Source: DATELY01 sp035276085 (GTDB lineage: Bacteria > Pseudomonadota > Gammaproteobacteria > Steroidobacterales > Steroidobacteraceae). Taken from it: DNA of 64,000 bases. Positions 48,411 through 57,180 of the stretch are shown here, piece by piece. The notes under the pieces were generated by a model that saw nothing but the letters and a program-made list of their open reading frames with translations, had not been told where the DNA came from and did no database searches. How positions within the stretch are numbered: the stretch's first letter is position 1; every line of letters starts with the position of its first letter. The stretch spans positions 1-64,000 of the forward strand of contig DATELY010000262.1 in the NCBI GenBank assembly GCA_035276085.1, read 5' to 3'. Position numbers and translations under genes: made by a program.

Positions 48411-49616
48411 CTATGCCGTGGTAACCGAGCGCAATCGTCTCGTCAGCATTTCCAGCGCCTCGATGATGCGGGTGAGATCGTCATCGCTGTGTGCCGCCGA
48501 CAGGCTCAGGCGCACGATGTTCAGGCCGCTCGGTGTGGCGGGCGGCACCATGAGGTTGGTGTAGATGCCGGCATCGAGCAACCCGCGCCAATGAGCGATG
48601 GCTGCTTCGCGTTCCTCGAACACGAGTGCGGCAACCGGACCGGGCGCTTCGGACCCGACTCGGTAACCCAAGCGTCGCAACTCCGGATACAAGCGCTCAA
48701 CGTGCCGCCAGAGGCGCCCCCTCAGATCGTGGCCGGTCAGCACACGTTCCAATGCCTTTCGGGTCGCGGCGATCACGGAAGGCGGCGGCGACGCCGTGAA
48801 GATATACGGCCGGCTCGCCATGCGCAGCAGCTCGAACTCGGCATGCCTGCTGACGCAGAAGCCACCGAGAGTACCCAAGCTCTTCGAGAAGGTGCCGACC
48901 ACGAAATCGACTCGATCGAGCACGCCGGCGTCCTCGCACAGCCCGAGGCCGCGCGGACCGAAGACACCGAACGAGTGCGCTTCATCGACGATCAACCAGG
49001 CGCCGTGCCGATCTTTGATCTCGACGATCTCCTGCAGCGGCGCGCGATCGCCCAGCGTGCTGTAGAGGCTTTCGATGACGACCAGCGTGCGCTTGGCATC
49101 GTCGCCAAGGCGCTGCAGCCGGCGTTCGAGATTTTCCGGATCGTTGTGGCGAAAGCGGATCGTCGTTGCAGCACTCAGTCGCGTCGCGTCGTGGATGCTG
49201 GCGTGACTGTCGGCATCGACCAGCAGGAAGTCATCGGCGCCGGCCAGCGCGGAAATCGAGCCGAGATTGGCCTGATAGCCGGTAGAGAACACGATTCCGG
49301 CCGGATACCCGAAGGCTGCCGCGAAGTCGCGCTCGAGACCGCGGTGATCGGCATAGTTGCCGCTCGCCATGCGCGAGCCGGTGGTACCGGTGCCCAATGC
49401 CTTGATCGCTTCGATGGCTGCAGCACGGCACTCCGCGTCGAAGGTCAGGCCGAGGTAGTTGTTCGTCCCCGCCAGGAGAACGCGGCGACCGTTGATCGTC
49501 GCTTCCGTTGGCGAGTGCACGGCATCCATCGGTGTCGCGACCGGCGGAACGGAGCCCTGACTGCCGAGGGCCGATTGCAACGCGCGCAGCGGCGCGAATT
49601 TTTCGAGGAGACTCAA
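48411..49616 (-). CDS. spt: Serine palmitoyltransferase-like alpha-oxoamine synthase
   Basis: A 401-residue PLP enzyme. The start is TTG at 49616, overlapping the ACP stop (TTGA). LLAGTNNYLGLTFD, GSRMASGNYADHRGLERDFA and VDEAHSFGVFGPRGLGLCED are family blocks, and GTFSKSLGTLGGF carries the PLP lysine (about 248). BioF, Kbl and HemA are relatives; the adjoining ACP and acyl-AMP ligase, and the linked ceramide synthase candidate, favour serine palmitoyltransferase, which joins serine with an acyl chain to 3-keto-sphinganine. Use of acyl-ACP as donor, as in Caulobacter, fits the neighbourhood. Confidence 0.85.
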   Translation of the reverse strand: MSLLEKFAPLRALQSALGSQGSVPPVATPMDAVHSPTEATINGRRVLLAGTNNYLGLTFDAECRAAAIEAIKALGTGTTGSRMASGNYADHRGLERDFAAAFGYPAGIVFSTGYQANLGSISALAGADDFLLVDADSHASIHDATRLSAATTIRFRHNDPENLERRLQRLGDDAKRTLVVIESLYSTLGDRAPLQEIVEIKDRHGAWLIVDEAHSFGVFGPRGLGLCEDAGVLDRVDFVVGTFSKSLGTLGGFCVSRHAEFELLRMASRPYIFTASPPPSVIAATRKALERVLTGHDLRGRLWRHVERLYPELRRLGYRVGSEAPGPVAALVFEEREAAIAHWRGLLDAGIYTNLMVPPATPSGLNIVRLSLSAAHSDDDLTRIIEALEMLTRRLRSVTTA

Positions 49617-49864
49617 GTGGGTTCCGCCAGGCGTCGAATGCCCGCACACAGCTGATCGAACGTCCGTGCCTCGGCAATGGTGGCAATGGGAATGGAGATA
49701 TCCAGACGGTCTTCGATCTCCATGATGAGATCCATCACCTGTACCGAGTCGATGCCCAGCTCGCTGGCGAGATTGACGTCGCCGTGAATGGCCCCGACCT
49801 CAGGACACACCACCTGTAAAGCTGAGCGGACCACCGCTTCCACCGTTCCGATTGCGTCTGTCAT
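49613..49864 (-). CDS. Dedicated acyl carrier protein for sphingolipid synthesis
   Basis: An 83-residue ACP from ATG 49864. The phosphopantetheine Ser is in LGIDSVQVMDLIMEIEDRL (DS motif). The acidic helices (VEAVVRSALQVVCPEVG) fit the family. Its stop overlaps the TTG start of the synthase gene, so ACP and synthase are co-translated. In Caulobacter an equivalent ACP (AcpR) next to spt is required for ceramide synthesis. Confidence 0.9.
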   Translation of the reverse strand: MTDAIGTVEAVVRSALQVVCPEVGAIHGDVNLASELGIDSVQVMDLIMEIEDRLDISIPIATIAEARTFDQLCAGIRRLAEPT

Positions 49865-50026
49865 TGCTGCGTTCGTACCCCGAGGCCCCCGGCAAGCTGT
49901 CCCGGGAACGAGGGTGATCTCGTCTGCCCGGGCAACTGAGCGGCGGAGTATCGCAGACGAAGGGTCGGTAAGAGCAACTGGCACGTCCCCGGACGAGGCT
50001 AGGACCAGCGGCGCAAGTAAGGTCGG

Positions 50027-50107
50027 CGGGGGACGGGGGACGGGGGACGGGCTACAGCTTACGGCCAGAGAACCTCTTAGTCCTCTGGCCGTCGCCCGTA
50101 ACCCGTC
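50027..50107. repeat. Heptad-repeat intergenic element, copy 3
   Basis: The left arm has 7-nt units CGGGGGA x3, CGGGCTA, CAGCTTA, then CGGCCAGAG (50027-50070). The right arm is CTCTGGCCG, TCGCCCG, TAACCCG (50083-50105). It lies between the acyl-AMP ligase and ACP genes on the same strand, so it could reduce read-through to the downstream pair. Confidence 0.85.
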
Positions 50108-50120
50108 TGCTGCATCCCCT

Positions 50121-51959
50121 TTAAGCGGCGTAGCGGCGTCCGTTGCCGTCGCTGATCAGGAAGCGCCGCGGCGGCGTCTCCTTCAGATGCTCCTCGCTGT
50201 GGCGCTCGAGGAATTCCTTGCGCGCGATGCTGCGCGAGAGTTTGCCCGACGAGGTCCGCGGCAGGGTGTGCGGCGGCACGAGCTCGATCAGACAGCGTAT
50301 CCCGAATTCCGCCGCGATGGCTTCGTGCAGGCGATCGGCGAGCGACGTCAGGGCTCCCTGCTCCAGCTCACGACAATGGACGACGAGCACCGCCAGCTCG
50401 GTCCCATCGCTGCCGGGAACGGAAAACGCCGACGCGTCCGTAGGACGCACCTCCGGCTGCAGCTCCGCCAGGCTTTCGAGATCCTGCGGCCAGATGTTGC
50501 GCCCGTTGATGATCAGCAGGTCCTTGGCGCGGCCCGTGATGTACAGCGAGCCATTGGCGACGTAGCCAAGATCGCCTGTATTCAACCAGCCGTCGGCGGA
50601 CAGCACGCTGCGCGTCGCCTCTGGATTACCGAAGTAACCCGACATCACGCTCGGGCTGCGCAGGTGGATGTGACCCACATGGCGTTCCGGCAGGACCGTG
50701 CCATTCACGTCGCGCACCTTCACTTCGAAGCCCGGCAACGGCACGCCGCAATTGACGAAACCCTTGCGGCGTGACGAAGCGCCATCGGCCAGCGGCAATG
50801 CCGCGCCGGTGTGCGACAAGTGCTCGCCATCGACGAAGTCGACCTGCGGACCGGCACTCAACGGCGAGAAGCTCACGGCCAACGCGCATTCCGCCATCCC
50901 GTAGCACGGCAAGAATGCGCTCGGTTGGAATCCTGTGGGAGCCAGCGCGGTAGCGAACGCACTCAACCACTCCGGATGGATCATCTCTGCGCCCACACCC
51001 GCAACCCGCCACGCAGACAGATCGAGGCTGGCGGTGTCGCTCGGACGCAGGCGCCGTGCGCTCAGCGCATATCCAAATGGCGGGCTGAACGAGATCGTGC
51101 TGCGGTTCTGAGACATGAGCTTCAGCCACAGCCGCGGGCGCATCGCGAACTCGCGCGAGCCCAGGAAGTCGACGGAACGCTGCGAGGCCACGCAACCCAG
51201 CACGATGCCCACCAGGCCCATGTCGTGGTAGTACGGCAACCAGGAGCAGAAGCGATCGTCGGCAGTCACCGCGAAGCCATGCGTGAAGATGGCTTCCAGG
51301 TTATGCATGACGGCGGCCTGGGTGATCATCGTGCCGCGAGGGAAGCGCGTGCTGCCCGAGGTGTATTGCAGGTAAGCCAGCTCATCGGGCTTCGGGGGTG
51401 CCGGCAGCTCACCCAGATCCTCCAGTGCCATGAAATCAGCCAATGTGCCGCTCACCTTCAGCGTCAGATCGGCCGTGGCCTGGCGTAGCAGGTCGAGGAA
51501 TTCAGCGGGTGCAAACGCTGCCGCCGCTTCACAGTCGAGCATCATCTGGCGCAGGTGCTGCACGTACGCATCGCGCCCACCCAGGTGGATCGCGGCGGGC
51601 AACGGCACCGGCACGAGCCCGGCGTACTGGCACGCGTAGAACATCACCGCGAACTCGGGGTGCGTATGGGCCACGAGCGCGATACGACTGCCGCGGCTGA
51701 GACTCTGTAACCGCCGTGCCAAAGCACGTGCCTGCGCGCGCAGCTCGCGATACGGCAGTGTCGCCGTCAGATCGCCACGCCCATCGTAGTAATTGAACCC
51801 TGTATTTCCAGCAGCGGCGTAATCGAGCGCTGCCGCCAAGGTAGCGAATTGCGCGCGACGCAAGGGAATTCCGCTAGCGGTCGGTGTCGATTGGTTCTGT
51901 ACTAGCAAGTTGCCGTCCAATTCGTGAGTACCCGCGTCGCGTGGTCCGGTGCGATGCAA
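50121..51959 (-). CDS. Fatty acyl-AMP ligase / acyl-ACP synthetase
   Basis: A 612-residue adenylate-forming enzyme. The phosphate-binding loop is LQYTSGSTRFPRGTMIT (about 195-211), followed by WLPYYHDMGLVGIVLG, LPCYGMAECALAVSF and WLNTGDLGYVANGSLYITGR. The HDMGL block and the overall layout are those of fatty acyl-AMP ligases, which pass the acyl chain to an ACP rather than to CoA. TTG 51959 is chosen because GGGAG lies 6 bases before it. The enzyme should load the ACP encoded downstream. In Caulobacter an acyl-ACP synthetase has this place in ceramide synthesis. Confidence 0.88.
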   Translation of the reverse strand: MHRTGPRDAGTHELDGNLLVQNQSTPTASGIPLRRAQFATLAAALDYAAAGNTGFNYYDGRGDLTATLPYRELRAQARALARRLQSLSRGSRIALVAHTHPEFAVMFYACQYAGLVPVPLPAAIHLGGRDAYVQHLRQMMLDCEAAAAFAPAEFLDLLRQATADLTLKVSGTLADFMALEDLGELPAPPKPDELAYLQYTSGSTRFPRGTMITQAAVMHNLEAIFTHGFAVTADDRFCSWLPYYHDMGLVGIVLGCVASQRSVDFLGSREFAMRPRLWLKLMSQNRSTISFSPPFGYALSARRLRPSDTASLDLSAWRVAGVGAEMIHPEWLSAFATALAPTGFQPSAFLPCYGMAECALAVSFSPLSAGPQVDFVDGEHLSHTGAALPLADGASSRRKGFVNCGVPLPGFEVKVRDVNGTVLPERHVGHIHLRSPSVMSGYFGNPEATRSVLSADGWLNTGDLGYVANGSLYITGRAKDLLIINGRNIWPQDLESLAELQPEVRPTDASAFSVPGSDGTELAVLVVHCRELEQGALTSLADRLHEAIAAEFGIRCLIELVPPHTLPRTSSGKLSRSIARKEFLERHSEEHLKETPPRRFLISDGNGRRYAA

Positions 51960-52188
51960 AGTCCGCTCCCGTAGCTGAAGATGGTTTATTTTTACGAGCT
52001 TAGGTACTGATAAATTTAATGTTGGCGGCGCCGCAACGCAATTGCAATGTTTGGCGCGGCCGCAACGCCGGCTTCACCCGTGTATCGATGTAGGCCTCAC
52101 CCGATGCCCGTGGGGCGGTAACGTTGCCCAATACTGCCGGTGCCATCAACCGTCACCCTGGCGGGCAAGTTCCGTGCAGCTATGTAAT

Positions 52189-53010
52189 ATGCGCGGCTCC
52201 AGATCTATCGAGTCCGACGTGAACTGTCCAGTAACTGATCACAAAGCCATCATTCTCAGCGCAGGTCAGGGTAGTCGTTTGCTACCCATGACGGAAAATC
52301 TCCCCAAATGCCTCCTTGGGCTGGGTGGGCGCAACATGCTGGAGTGGCAATTGCTCGGCTTGGCCGCTGCCGGCGTGCGCGAGACCGTCGTCGTGACAGG
52401 CTTCAGATCCGATCTCGTGGAACGAGCCATCGAGCGCGTTGCGCCGGGGCAAATGCAGGTCCGCACGCTGTTCAATCCCTTTTATAAGGTCGCCGACAAC
52501 CTCGCAAGCTGTTGGATGGTTCGCGCCGAGTTGCAAGGCCCGGCACTGATTCTGAATGGCGACACTCTCTTCGAGCCTGAGATCGCCAGGCGCCTGCTGG
52601 CCGCGCCCCGCGCGCCCATCACCGTCACCATCGATCGCAAGCCCGGCTACGACGCCGATGACATGAAGGTGACTACAGAGGGTGATCGCCTCACCGCTAT
52701 CGGCAAGAAGCTGCCCATGGCAACCGTCACCGGCGAGTCCATCGGCTTCCTGCGCTTTGATGCGTCTGGCGCAGCCGCATTCGTGCACGAGATCGAGCGC
52801 ACCATGCGTACGCCGGAAGGGGTCGGCCTGTGGTACCTCTCAGCGATTCACCGACTCGCGAATGCGGGAACGGACGTCCGGGTGGCATCGATCGAAGGCC
52901 TGGTCTGGGGCGAGCTCGACTTCCCGGCCGATCTCGCGCGCTGCCGCGAGATTGCCGACACCTGGACCGGCAAGGAAGCGAAGGCCTCGACCGCACAGAC
53001 GGTAGCCTAG
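52189..53010 (+). CDS. Nucleotidyltransferase of the sugar/choline-phosphate type
   Basis: A 273-residue protein if ATG 52189 is used; GTG 52219 is also possible and leaves ten residues before the motif. KAIILSAGQGSRLLPMTENL with PKCLLGLG is the NTP-binding signature of the NTP_transferase family (pyrophosphorylases, LicC-like phosphocholine cytidylyltransferases). LILNGDTLFEPEIA holds the metal-binding Asp. It joins an NTP to a sugar or alcohol phosphate. It shares the palindromic stop CTAG (53007-53010) with the convergent MobA-like gene. It probably makes a CDP-activated head group for one of the CDP-alcohol enzymes (inference). Confidence 0.82.
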   Translation: MRGSRSIESDVNCPVTDHKAIILSAGQGSRLLPMTENLPKCLLGLGGRNMLEWQLLGLAAAGVRETVVVTGFRSDLVERAIERVAPGQMQVRTLFNPFYKVADNLASCWMVRAELQGPALILNGDTLFEPEIARRLLAAPRAPITVTIDRKPGYDADDMKVTTEGDRLTAIGKKLPMATVTGESIGFLRFDASGAAAFVHEIERTMRTPEGVGLWYLSAIHRLANAGTDVRVASIEGLVWGELDFPADLARCREIADTWTGKEAKASTAQTVA

Positions 53011-53777
53011 CGCCCCTCCCGCGCGAGCAGGCGCCGCACGAGCTCCAGATCGGCGGGCTTATCGATGTCGATCGCGGCACGTCCATCCGACAGGGACACG
53101 TGACCGATGCGCGCTCCGGACAATGTGCTGAGCCTGGCCAATGCCTGCTCGAGGCTCAGTAACCCCAAGCGGTAGCGCAGCGCATAGCTGAACCCCAGTC
53201 TGCGCAAGAGCTGCAACGGACGTTTGCGTTCGGCCTCCATTTGCTGCCAGAAGCGCACCACGCCTCGAGCCGTGGGCGTGCGCAGCAGGAAGAGATTGCA
53301 GCCCGAAAAATCGCCGTCGGCGAAGCGCAGGTACGTTCGCTGCGTATCGGGTACCGCCGCGTGGATCGCCTCCCGCCGCGCCAATCCCACGATGGCATCT
53401 GCCGCCGCAGGCGCTTGGGTCAGGAACTCGGCAACCCATTGCGGCGACAACAGCGCGTGATCCGCTGTGGTCACGAGCAGAGGCGTACTTTCGCTTTGCA
53501 GAGCGGCGTCAACGCTCGCACTCGGGCCGCTGGCCGCAGCCATCACCACGACGGGTTTGCCGCATGGAGTGAGTGCCGCAACGATCTCCGGTCGTTCGAT
53601 TGCGATGACGATGCGCTCGATCGCCGGCACCGCCGCCAGCGCGCTCACGACCCGCTCGAGCATCGTGCGGCCCGCGACGTCGATGAGCGCCTTGTGCGAG
53701 ACCCCTGCGTACAGCGCGAGCGGATCGCCGCCCGCTCGCGTGCCGGCCAGGACCAGCGCCGTGAGACCTGCGCTCAC
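53007..53777 (-). CDS. MobA-like nucleotidyltransferase
   Basis: A 256-residue protein. The GTG start at 53777 overlaps the ceramide synthase stop (GTGA). LTALVLAGTRAGGDPLALY and VSHKALIDVAGRTMLERVV fit a MobA-like NTP transferase, with LLVTTADHALLSPQWV as the metal-binding region. The loop lacks the full GxGxRM pattern. TYLRFADGDFSGCNLFLL matches the substrate-binding part of bacterial phospho-alcohol cytidylyltransferases. It is the last gene of the LptF-LptG-CDP-alcohol-ceramide synthase operon and probably activates a polar head group (inference). Confidence 0.78.
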   Translation of the reverse strand: MSAGLTALVLAGTRAGGDPLALYAGVSHKALIDVAGRTMLERVVSALAAVPAIERIVIAIERPEIVAALTPCGKPVVVMAAASGPSASVDAALQSESTPLLVTTADHALLSPQWVAEFLTQAPAAADAIVGLARREAIHAAVPDTQRTYLRFADGDFSGCNLFLLRTPTARGVVRFWQQMEAERKRPLQLLRRLGFSYALRYRLGLLSLEQALARLSTLSGARIGHVSLSDGRAAIDIDKPADLELVRRLLAREGR

Positions 53778-54889
53778 GTGAGCTGCTTTTCGTAGACGCG
53801 ATAGGTCTTGTAGGCCACCGAGCCGAGCGCCTCGATGATGCGTCGCATGGGCATGTTGTCCTCCAGGATCCACGACAGCTCGACTTGCTTGAAGCCGCGT
53901 TCGCGCGCGCGCGTGCGCATGCTGTCGATGATCAGGAACGGCACCAGGCCGCCTGCGAGCCCTCCGGTGTAGCTGCGCCTCACGCCCATGAGCGGCACCC
54001 GTGAAGTGTCGAGGCGCTTCAACCGCAGCAGCAGCTTCAACCAGTTGAACGGCAGCAGGCGGCCGTCGAAGTCGGCGATCGCCTCGTTGAGATTGGGAAG
54101 CAAGATACCGAAGCCCACCGCCACGCCGTTCACTTCGACGATGGCGCCCAGCTTTGGATCGAGCAGCGGCTTCAGGCCCTTCGCCAGGTGCTTGAACTCG
54201 GCCTCCGTGAACGGCACGAACCCCCAGTTCTCACTCCACGCGTCATTGAAGATGTCGCGGATCGTGTCGAACTCTGCCTCGTAGCGCTTCAAGTCGAGGT
54301 GCCGCACCGTCATGCCGCCCGGCTGATGGCGCTGGATGACTCGGCGCACGGCCGCCGGTAGCTCGCGCAGGTCATACCTGTAGGCGATGACATCCTTGGC
54401 CTTGACGTATCTCAGCCGCTCGATCTGCCCTGCTGCATAGCGCGGATCGTGCGCCATGAAGATGACCGGGGGCGTGTCGAAGCCATCGACGAGCAAGCCC
54501 GTTTCTTCATTGATGGTGAGATTGAACGGACCCTGCACGCGCGACTTGCCTTGCGAGCGCAGCCACGTTTCCGCGGCGGCGAACAGCGCCGCAAACACCT
54601 CGGCATCGTCTACGGCGGCAATCAAACCGAAGTGCCCGATGTCGGGCTGCTGCACCAGGCGATCGACTTGCGCACTGATCCGTCCCACGTCCTGGCCGTT
54701 GCGCACGGCGAGAAAGAACTGTGCTTCTGCGTGCTCGAAATAGGGATTCTTCGGTGTCAGCGCATCGCGGCGCTCCATGATCAGCGGCGGCACGAAGTTC
54801 GGATCCGCCGCGTAGAGCCGTGCGGGCAAGCGGATGAAGCGATTCAGTTCCGCGGAGCTGCGGACCGGGATGACCTGGACGGCGCTCAT
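53774..54889 (-). CDS. bcerS: GNAT-fold protein, candidate bacterial ceramide synthase (bCerS)
   Basis: A 371-residue protein. FIRLPARLYAADPNFVPPL, NPYFEHAEAQFFLAVRNG and FNLTINEETGLLVDGF form the N-terminal half; the C-terminal half (GAIVEVNGVAVGFGILLPNL, VELSWILEDNMPMRRIIEAL) is GNAT-like. I recognise this as the family that includes the Caulobacter ceramide synthase, which N-acylates the sphingoid base with acyl-CoA and is unrelated to eukaryotic CerS. Many genomes annotate it as a plain GNAT acetyltransferase. The link to spt, ACP and a CerR-like gene in this window supports the call. It starts one base after the CDP-alcohol enzyme stop. Confidence 0.8.
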   Translation of the reverse strand: MSAVQVIPVRSSAELNRFIRLPARLYAADPNFVPPLIMERRDALTPKNPYFEHAEAQFFLAVRNGQDVGRISAQVDRLVQQPDIGHFGLIAAVDDAEVFAALFAAAETWLRSQGKSRVQGPFNLTINEETGLLVDGFDTPPVIFMAHDPRYAAGQIERLRYVKAKDVIAYRYDLRELPAAVRRVIQRHQPGGMTVRHLDLKRYEAEFDTIRDIFNDAWSENWGFVPFTEAEFKHLAKGLKPLLDPKLGAIVEVNGVAVGFGILLPNLNEAIADFDGRLLPFNWLKLLLRLKRLDTSRVPLMGVRRSYTGGLAGGLVPFLIIDSMRTRARERGFKQVELSWILEDNMPMRRIIEALGSVAYKTYRVYEKQLT

Positions 54890-54890
54890 G

Positions 54891-56111
54891 TCAAGCCTCG
54901 CGGCGGTGCGTTGGCCCGAGATAACCCAGCCACACCGTGCGCCAGCTGTGCCACGCGAACGTGAGCACCTGCCACACCGTCACCGCGTAGAAGCCCACCT
55001 CGCCCACGCCGAACAACAACGTGATGGCCATGATGGTCATCGTGATGTTGCGGCGGGCGATGACACTGCGCACGCGCTCATCGAGACGCGTGGCGGCGTG
55101 CAGCGTAAAGCCAAGACGACGCTTGGCCACCCCGAGCACGAGACGATCGGCGATGTAGAACACGATCAACCAGACTGCCGCTTGATAGAGGGGATCCTCC
55201 ATCGACTGCGCACCCAGGCCCGCTGCCCACGCGCCGTACCAGAATGGCGGATGCACTTGATCCAGGCCGTGGTCGAGCGCGTTGCCGATCCTGGAGTCCG
55301 TCAACGTGAGCCGCGCCACCTTGCCGTCGACGCTGTCCAGCACGCTCATCGCGTAGGCGCAGGCGAAGCCCCACAGCCACTCGCCTGCCGCAAACAACGG
55401 TACGGCCGCGAACGCGAAGATGATCGACATCACCGTCAGTACGTTGGGATGCACGCGAAAACGAGCACAGAAACGTACGGCCTGCCAGACGAGCGGCGGA
55501 TAGACGTAAGCGGTCAGCAGATCGGTCGAACCCTTGTAGTTGTCGCGGAACATCGTGCGCTCGAGCCGGCGGCGCGTTGCCGCGTCTTCTACGCGGTACA
55601 ACCAGAACGGCAGCGAGCGGCGCAGCTTGTTGATGAAGGACGGAAAGGTTCGCTCGTCCACGGGCTCGACGAGTCCTTGCGCCAGCAGCGCATCCGCCAC
55701 CTCGACGAGATCTGTGCTCGCGGCTGGAACGGCGTGTGCAACCGATGGATCGAGGTACAGCGCCACCGCACGCTGCGCACCCTCGCCGCGAGTGGCCACG
55801 CAGGGCCTCGATGCCGAAGGCAGGTATTTGATCAGCCGCGGATCGATCACGTTGCCGCCGTCGAACACGACCAAGGGTCCCGCAGCCAGCGCGCGCCGTA
55901 ACCGCTCGCCCAGCGGTGCGGAATCTTCATCGACCCGCGTTCCCGGCCAACTTCCCTGTCGCGCTGCGGGCCCGGAGATTGTGATGCTGCTGTGGTCGGA
56001 GACGATCGTGCGCAGACTGCGCCGGATACGCTCCAACGGGGCGATCCCGAACAGGTGCTCGGCGCGCGCAAGGCCACCGGCGTCGATCCAAAGCTTGGGT
56101 GCTGAGTTCAT
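54891..56111 (-). CDS. CDP-alcohol phosphotransferase with N-terminal degenerate nucleotidyltransferase-like region
   Basis: A 406-residue membrane protein. From about 190 on it is a CDP-OH-P transferase: the full motif D-x2-DG-x2-AR-x8-G-x3-D-x3-D is present in LDSVDGKVARLTLTDS and GNALDHGLD, with several membrane helices. Residues 1-180 (LFGIAPLERIRRSLRTIV, GPLVVFDGGNVIDPRLI) resemble the N-terminal domain of fused IPCT-DIPP synthases but lack the GxGxR nucleotide loop. It transfers a phospho-alcohol from a CDP-linked donor. Between LptG and the ceramide synthase, the acceptor or donor is probably ceramide-based (inference). Confidence 0.85.
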   Translation of the reverse strand: MNSAPKLWIDAGGLARAEHLFGIAPLERIRRSLRTIVSDHSSITISGPAARQGSWPGTRVDEDSAPLGERLRRALAAGPLVVFDGGNVIDPRLIKYLPSASRPCVATRGEGAQRAVALYLDPSVAHAVPAASTDLVEVADALLAQGLVEPVDERTFPSFINKLRRSLPFWLYRVEDAATRRRLERTMFRDNYKGSTDLLTAYVYPPLVWQAVRFCARFRVHPNVLTVMSIIFAFAAVPLFAAGEWLWGFACAYAMSVLDSVDGKVARLTLTDSRIGNALDHGLDQVHPPFWYGAWAAGLGAQSMEDPLYQAAVWLIVFYIADRLVLGVAKRRLGFTLHAATRLDERVRSVIARRNITMTIMAITLLFGVGEVGFYAVTVWQVLTFAWHSWRTVWLGYLGPTHRREA

Positions 56112-56115
56112 CAAT

Positions 56116-57180
56116 TTATTTTCGATCGCAAGAGTTCAGTTGGAGCAAGCCAATCAACGTGAACACGGCCGGTGCGGTGACAGCCGCGATCCAGGCTGGC
56201 ACGCGTCCTCCGGTACCGAGCGCGGACATGATGCCGTCGAAGAGCAGGAAGCCCAGTCCGAGTCCGAGCGCCACCAATAGTCCGCCCCCACCGCCCGAGC
56301 GCACCATCGTGGTAGCGGGCGGCGCGGCCAGCAGCAGCATGATGAAGATACTGATCGGCGCCGTAAACGAACGCAGCAGTACCGTCTGGTAGTAGCTCAG
56401 CGGTTGTGTGCCGACCCGCTCACCGACGATGACATCCACGAGCATGATGCTCGAAAGATGCGGCTGGGCAACGTCGAGCCGCACGATATCCGCGGGGCGC
56501 AGATTGGCAGACCAGTTGCGCAGTGCCTGCGATGTGCGGATCACGGCGCCGTCGTGAACGTGGAAATCCTGAATGCTGCTCAGCAACCAGTTGTCACCGG
56601 TCCATTCGGCACGGCGCGCCATCGTCCGCACGGTGAGCAAACGGTCGCCGCCACGCTGGTAGATGCAAACGTTCTGGAGGAAGCGACCGTCCGGCGTGTT
56701 GCGCTCGAATGTGACCAGCCCTGCGCTGGTCTGCACGCGCCGGATGTCGGGGATTTCTTCCGGCGGCGCCGTCTGATCCCACCACAGTTTCAATTTCGCT
56801 TCAGCGATCGGGACCAAGCCCTGCGACAGCGCGATCTGCAGAATGGCGAGCAGCAGCGGCACAGGCCACAGCGAGATCACCATCGATTTCACGCTGACAC
56901 CCGACGCACGCAACGCGGTGATCTCGAGCGTGCGGGCCATCGCGTAGAACACCGCCATGGCGCCGAGCAATACGGCCAGCGGCAGAGCGAGCAACATTTC
57001 GCTGGGCAAGCGCAGTGCCGCGTAATGCACGATGCCAGCCACGCCGAGATTGCGATCGAGCACGTCCGTGGTGACATCGAGCAGCTCGAGCACTTGCATG
57101 AGCCCGGTCAACACCAGGAGCAGCGCGAAGATCTGGATCGCGACACGACGGCGCAGGTGCTTGCCGAAGACACCTCTCAT
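56116..57180 (-). CDS. lptG: LptG-family permease
   Basis: A 354-residue LptF/LptG-family protein with three N-terminal membrane helices (VAIQIFALLLVLTGLMQVLEL, MLLALPLAVLLGAMAVFYAM), a periplasmic beta-jellyroll domain (ERNTPDGRFLQNVCIYQRGG, WLLSSIQDFHVHDGAVI), and three C-terminal helices. LEITALRASGVSVKSMV is the coupling-helix region. In the LPS exporter LptB2FG it extracts LPS from the inner membrane. ATG 57180 overlaps the lptF stop (ATGA). Whether this pair serves LPS or an anionic sphingolipid is open; its operon contains sphingolipid genes rather than the usual pepA neighbour. Confidence 0.9.
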   Translation of the reverse strand: MRGVFGKHLRRRVAIQIFALLLVLTGLMQVLELLDVTTDVLDRNLGVAGIVHYAALRLPSEMLLALPLAVLLGAMAVFYAMARTLEITALRASGVSVKSMVISLWPVPLLLAILQIALSQGLVPIAEAKLKLWWDQTAPPEEIPDIRRVQTSAGLVTFERNTPDGRFLQNVCIYQRGGDRLLTVRTMARRAEWTGDNWLLSSIQDFHVHDGAVIRTSQALRNWSANLRPADIVRLDVAQPHLSSIMLVDVIVGERVGTQPLSYYQTVLLRSFTAPISIFIMLLLAAPPATTMVRSGGGGGLLVALGLGLGFLLFDGIMSALGTGGRVPAWIAAVTAPAVFTLIGLLQLNSCDRK